From assembly GCF_001517105.1 (NCBI RefSeq), contig NZ_LPVF01000010.1, positions 1-64,000 of the forward strand: DNA of 64,000 bases, given 5' to 3'. Below are positions 62,514 through 64,000 of this stretch, in pieces. A model generated the notes under the pieces. It searched no databases. It saw only the letters and a list, made by a program, of their open reading frames with translations, and had not been told where the DNA came from. Within the stretch, counting starts at the first letter, position 1. The number at the start of each line of letters is the position of its first letter. This DNA is from Bacillus halotolerans (lineage in GTDB: Bacteria; Bacillota; Bacilli; Bacillales; Bacillaceae). A program made the position numbers and the translations under genes.

Positions 62514-64000
62514 ATGTCAGAATTCAAACAACAGGAGTTGTTCTGGGGCCGCATGTTTCACACGGAAGACCGTCCCAGTGCATTCCCTTCGTTTCAAATG
62601 TCCGACTCAACATTAAAGCGTGATGTATCGAGTGCATCTGACTGTATTCACAGTTCATTGAGTTCAGATGTATCCCGGCGCATCCTGACCATGACAAATC
62701 AAACGCCGATGGCCGTTTATCTGGTTCTCCTGATCGGATACACGGGGGAAGAGAGCGGGATTACAGGCGTTCCAACCTTTGAAGACGAAACTGATGAAGA
62801 TCTTCGTTTAGATCAGCTCATGTTAATCAAGCAGAATATCAATGCCGACAGTACGTTTAAATCGATATTCCATGAACTGAAACATACGCTGGACGAAGCG
62901 ATCTTATATCAGGACGTTCCTTTTGATAAAATGGCCGGACAGCTGCGGCTGAACTATAATACAAATCATTTACCGATCATCCATACGGTTGTTTCATTAG
63001 AGCAAATCCATTCTGATCGTTTCATAGAAACGGCTGCTTCAGATGCTTTATTTCAGTTTGCTATGAGGGAAGACACGATTGATGTAAAGTTATTTTTTAA
63101 TGAACAAGCTTATGACCGCGAGTATATGTTACAGGTGATCAGGCATTTAAATCGTCTGTTTTCTATCATGTTATTCCAGCCCGACCTCACTCTCGGCCAA
63201 GTGGATATCTTGTCTGAAGCGGAGACTAATACTTTTCTCGCTGACTATCATCATACGAAAACTGAATATCCGCGGGATAAGACGATTTATCAGTTATTCG
63301 AAGCACAGGTGAAACGAACACCGGATCAACCAGCCATTATTCTCGGAGAAAAGCAATTCACGTATCACCAGCTCAATGAACGCGCCAATCAATTAGCCCG
63401 AACCTTGAGGGCCAAGAGCGTTAGGGCGGACCGGCTCACCGCCGTCATCAGTGAACACAGCATCGAACTGGTTGTGGGAATACTGGCCGTATTAAAAGCG
63501 GGAGGGGCCTATGTGCCAATTGATCCGGATTATCCGAAGCATCGCATACAGTATATAGTAGAAGACTCCCAAGCTGATATTATCTTGACAGAGAGCCATC
63601 TCCGAAAACAATTGGATATGGCCGGCACAATGGTTTTCATCGATGACGAAAGCTCTTACCATGAAGACGGCTCTGATCTTGAACCGATCAGCAGTACGAA
63701 GGATATGGCCTATGTCATCTATACGTCAGGTTCCACAGGCAAGCCAAAAGGTGTGGCAATTGAGCATCAGGGCTTAACCAATTATATTTGGTGGGCCCGC
63801 AGAGTGTATGTCAAAGGAGAAAAAACCAACTTTCCGCTATATTCATCCATCGCTTTTGATCTGACGGTAACGTCTATTTTTACCCCGCTTATTACCGGCA
63901 ATGCCATCATTGTCTACAGAGGGGAAAATAAGGTGGCCTTGCTTGATTCCATTGTGCACGATTCGAGGGTGGATATTATCAAACTGACCCCGGCTCATTT
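62514..64000 (+). CDS. ituC: ItuC, 5' part (half C domain and Asn adenylation domain)
   Basis: Starts at ATG 62514 (MSEFKQQELFWGRMF) after GGAGGGAT and is open through the right edge, giving 495 residues here. Residues 1-240 are the second lobe of a condensation domain with no HHxxxDG, very similar to the ItuB N-terminus. From about residue 255 an adenylation domain begins ([14 protein letters not shown] near 400). Visible pocket residues are D-L-T-K (FDLTVTSIF and DIIKLTPAH), the first four of the Asn code DLTKIGEVG. An Asn sixth residue fits iturin A, bacillomycin F or mojavensin; bacillomycin D and mycosubtilin have Ser there. The seventh module and thioesterase lie outside the window. Confidence 0.93.
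   Translation, partial: MSEFKQQELFWGRMFHTEDRPSAFPSFQMSDSTLKRDVSSASDCIHSSLSSDVSRRILTMTNQTPMAVYLVLLIGYTGEESGITGVPTFEDETDEDLRLDQLMLIKQNINADSTFKSIFHELKHTLDEAILYQDVPFDKMAGQLRLNYNTNHLPIIHTVVSLEQIHSDRFIETAASDALFQFAMREDTIDVKLFFNEQAYDREYMLQVIRHLNRLFSIMLFQPDLTLGQVDILSEAETNTFLADYHHTKTEYPRDKTIYQLFEAQVKRTPDQPAIILGEKQFTYHQLNERANQLARTLRAKSVRADRLTAVISEHSIELVVGILAVLKAGGAYVPIDPDYPKHRIQYIVEDSQADIILTESHLRKQLDMAGTMVFIDDESSYHEDGSDLEPISSTKDMAYVIYTSGSTGKPKGVAIEHQGLTNYIWWARRVYVKGEKTNFPLYSSIAFDLTVTSIFTPLITGNAIIVYRGENKVALLDSIVHDSRVDIIKLTPAH
63779..63928 (+). repeat. Asn-adenylation repeat, copy 3 (ItuC)
   Basis: Encodes the same NYIWWA and FDLTVTSIF core as copies 1 and 2, with more nucleotide differences than those two have from each other. 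Confidence 0.7.

Noticed and set aside
62426..62623. 65-codon frame overlapping the ituC start
   Set aside because: It overlaps the supported ituC frame, and its start lies in the GC-rich spacer without a ribosome binding site.
46335..64000. Bacillomycin D or mycosubtilin cluster
   Set aside because: Module order Gln-Pro followed by Asn disagrees with Pro-Glu-Ser (bacillomycin D) and Gln-Pro-Ser (mycosubtilin).

Overview
This window looks like chromosome of the Bacillus subtilis species complex, most likely B. velezensis/B. amyloliquefaciens. The evidence is the synteny: plipastatin/fengycin synthetase genes, then yngL-yngK-yngJ-yngI-yngH-yngHB-yngG-yngF-yngE-yngD (nrnB)-yngC-yngB-yngA in the B. 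subtilis order, then an iturin-family lipopeptide operon. Ribosome binding sites are strong AGGAGG types, rare starts are TTG/GTG, and terminators are ordinary Rho-independent hairpins.

Bases 1-18315 hold the 3' half of the fengycin (plipastatin) operon: the end of ppsC (Val/Ala module with epimerase), ppsD (Pro, Gln, D-Tyr) and ppsE (Ile plus thioesterase), closed by a strong terminator. Bases 18390-20500 carry yngL and yngK. Bases 20560-21030 are a small graveyard holding a GNAT acetyltransferase fragment and a truncated TetR regulator. Bases 21106-28825 are a tight operon yngJ-I-H-HB-G-F-E for leucine/isovaleryl-CoA breakdown to acetoacetate and acetyl-CoA, with a cre-like CcpA site between yngJ and yngI. 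nrnB (yngD) follows. The yngABC operon (GtrA-like membrane protein, UTP-glucose-1-phosphate uridylyltransferase, DedA membrane protein) is on the opposite strand.

Bases 32181-33122 contain no convincing protein gene but do hold a promoter, a structured RNA of about 200 nt and a strong terminator, followed by a promoter for the lipopeptide operon. Bases 33123-64000 are an iturin operon: ituD (trans malonyl transferase), ituA (fatty acyl ligase, ketosynthase, aminotransferase, Asn module), ituB (D-Tyr, D-Asn, Gln, Pro) and the beginning of ituC (Asn). Adenylation pocket residues read by eye give Asn-Tyr-Asn-Gln-Pro-Asn-(next module outside the window). That fits iturin A (or bacillomycin F/mojavensin) and excludes bacillomycin D and mycosubtilin.

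Two reading-frame breaks stand out, both in A7 tracts inside synthetase genes. One removes the C-terminal communication helix of PpsD. The other splits ItuA inside its ketosynthase. They may be sequencing or assembly errors, or true slippage mutations that would impair both lipopeptides. The iturin proteins also show an unusual junction: ItuA and ItuB each end with a complete condensation domain and a similar short tail, while ItuB and ItuC each begin with only the second lobe of a condensation domain.
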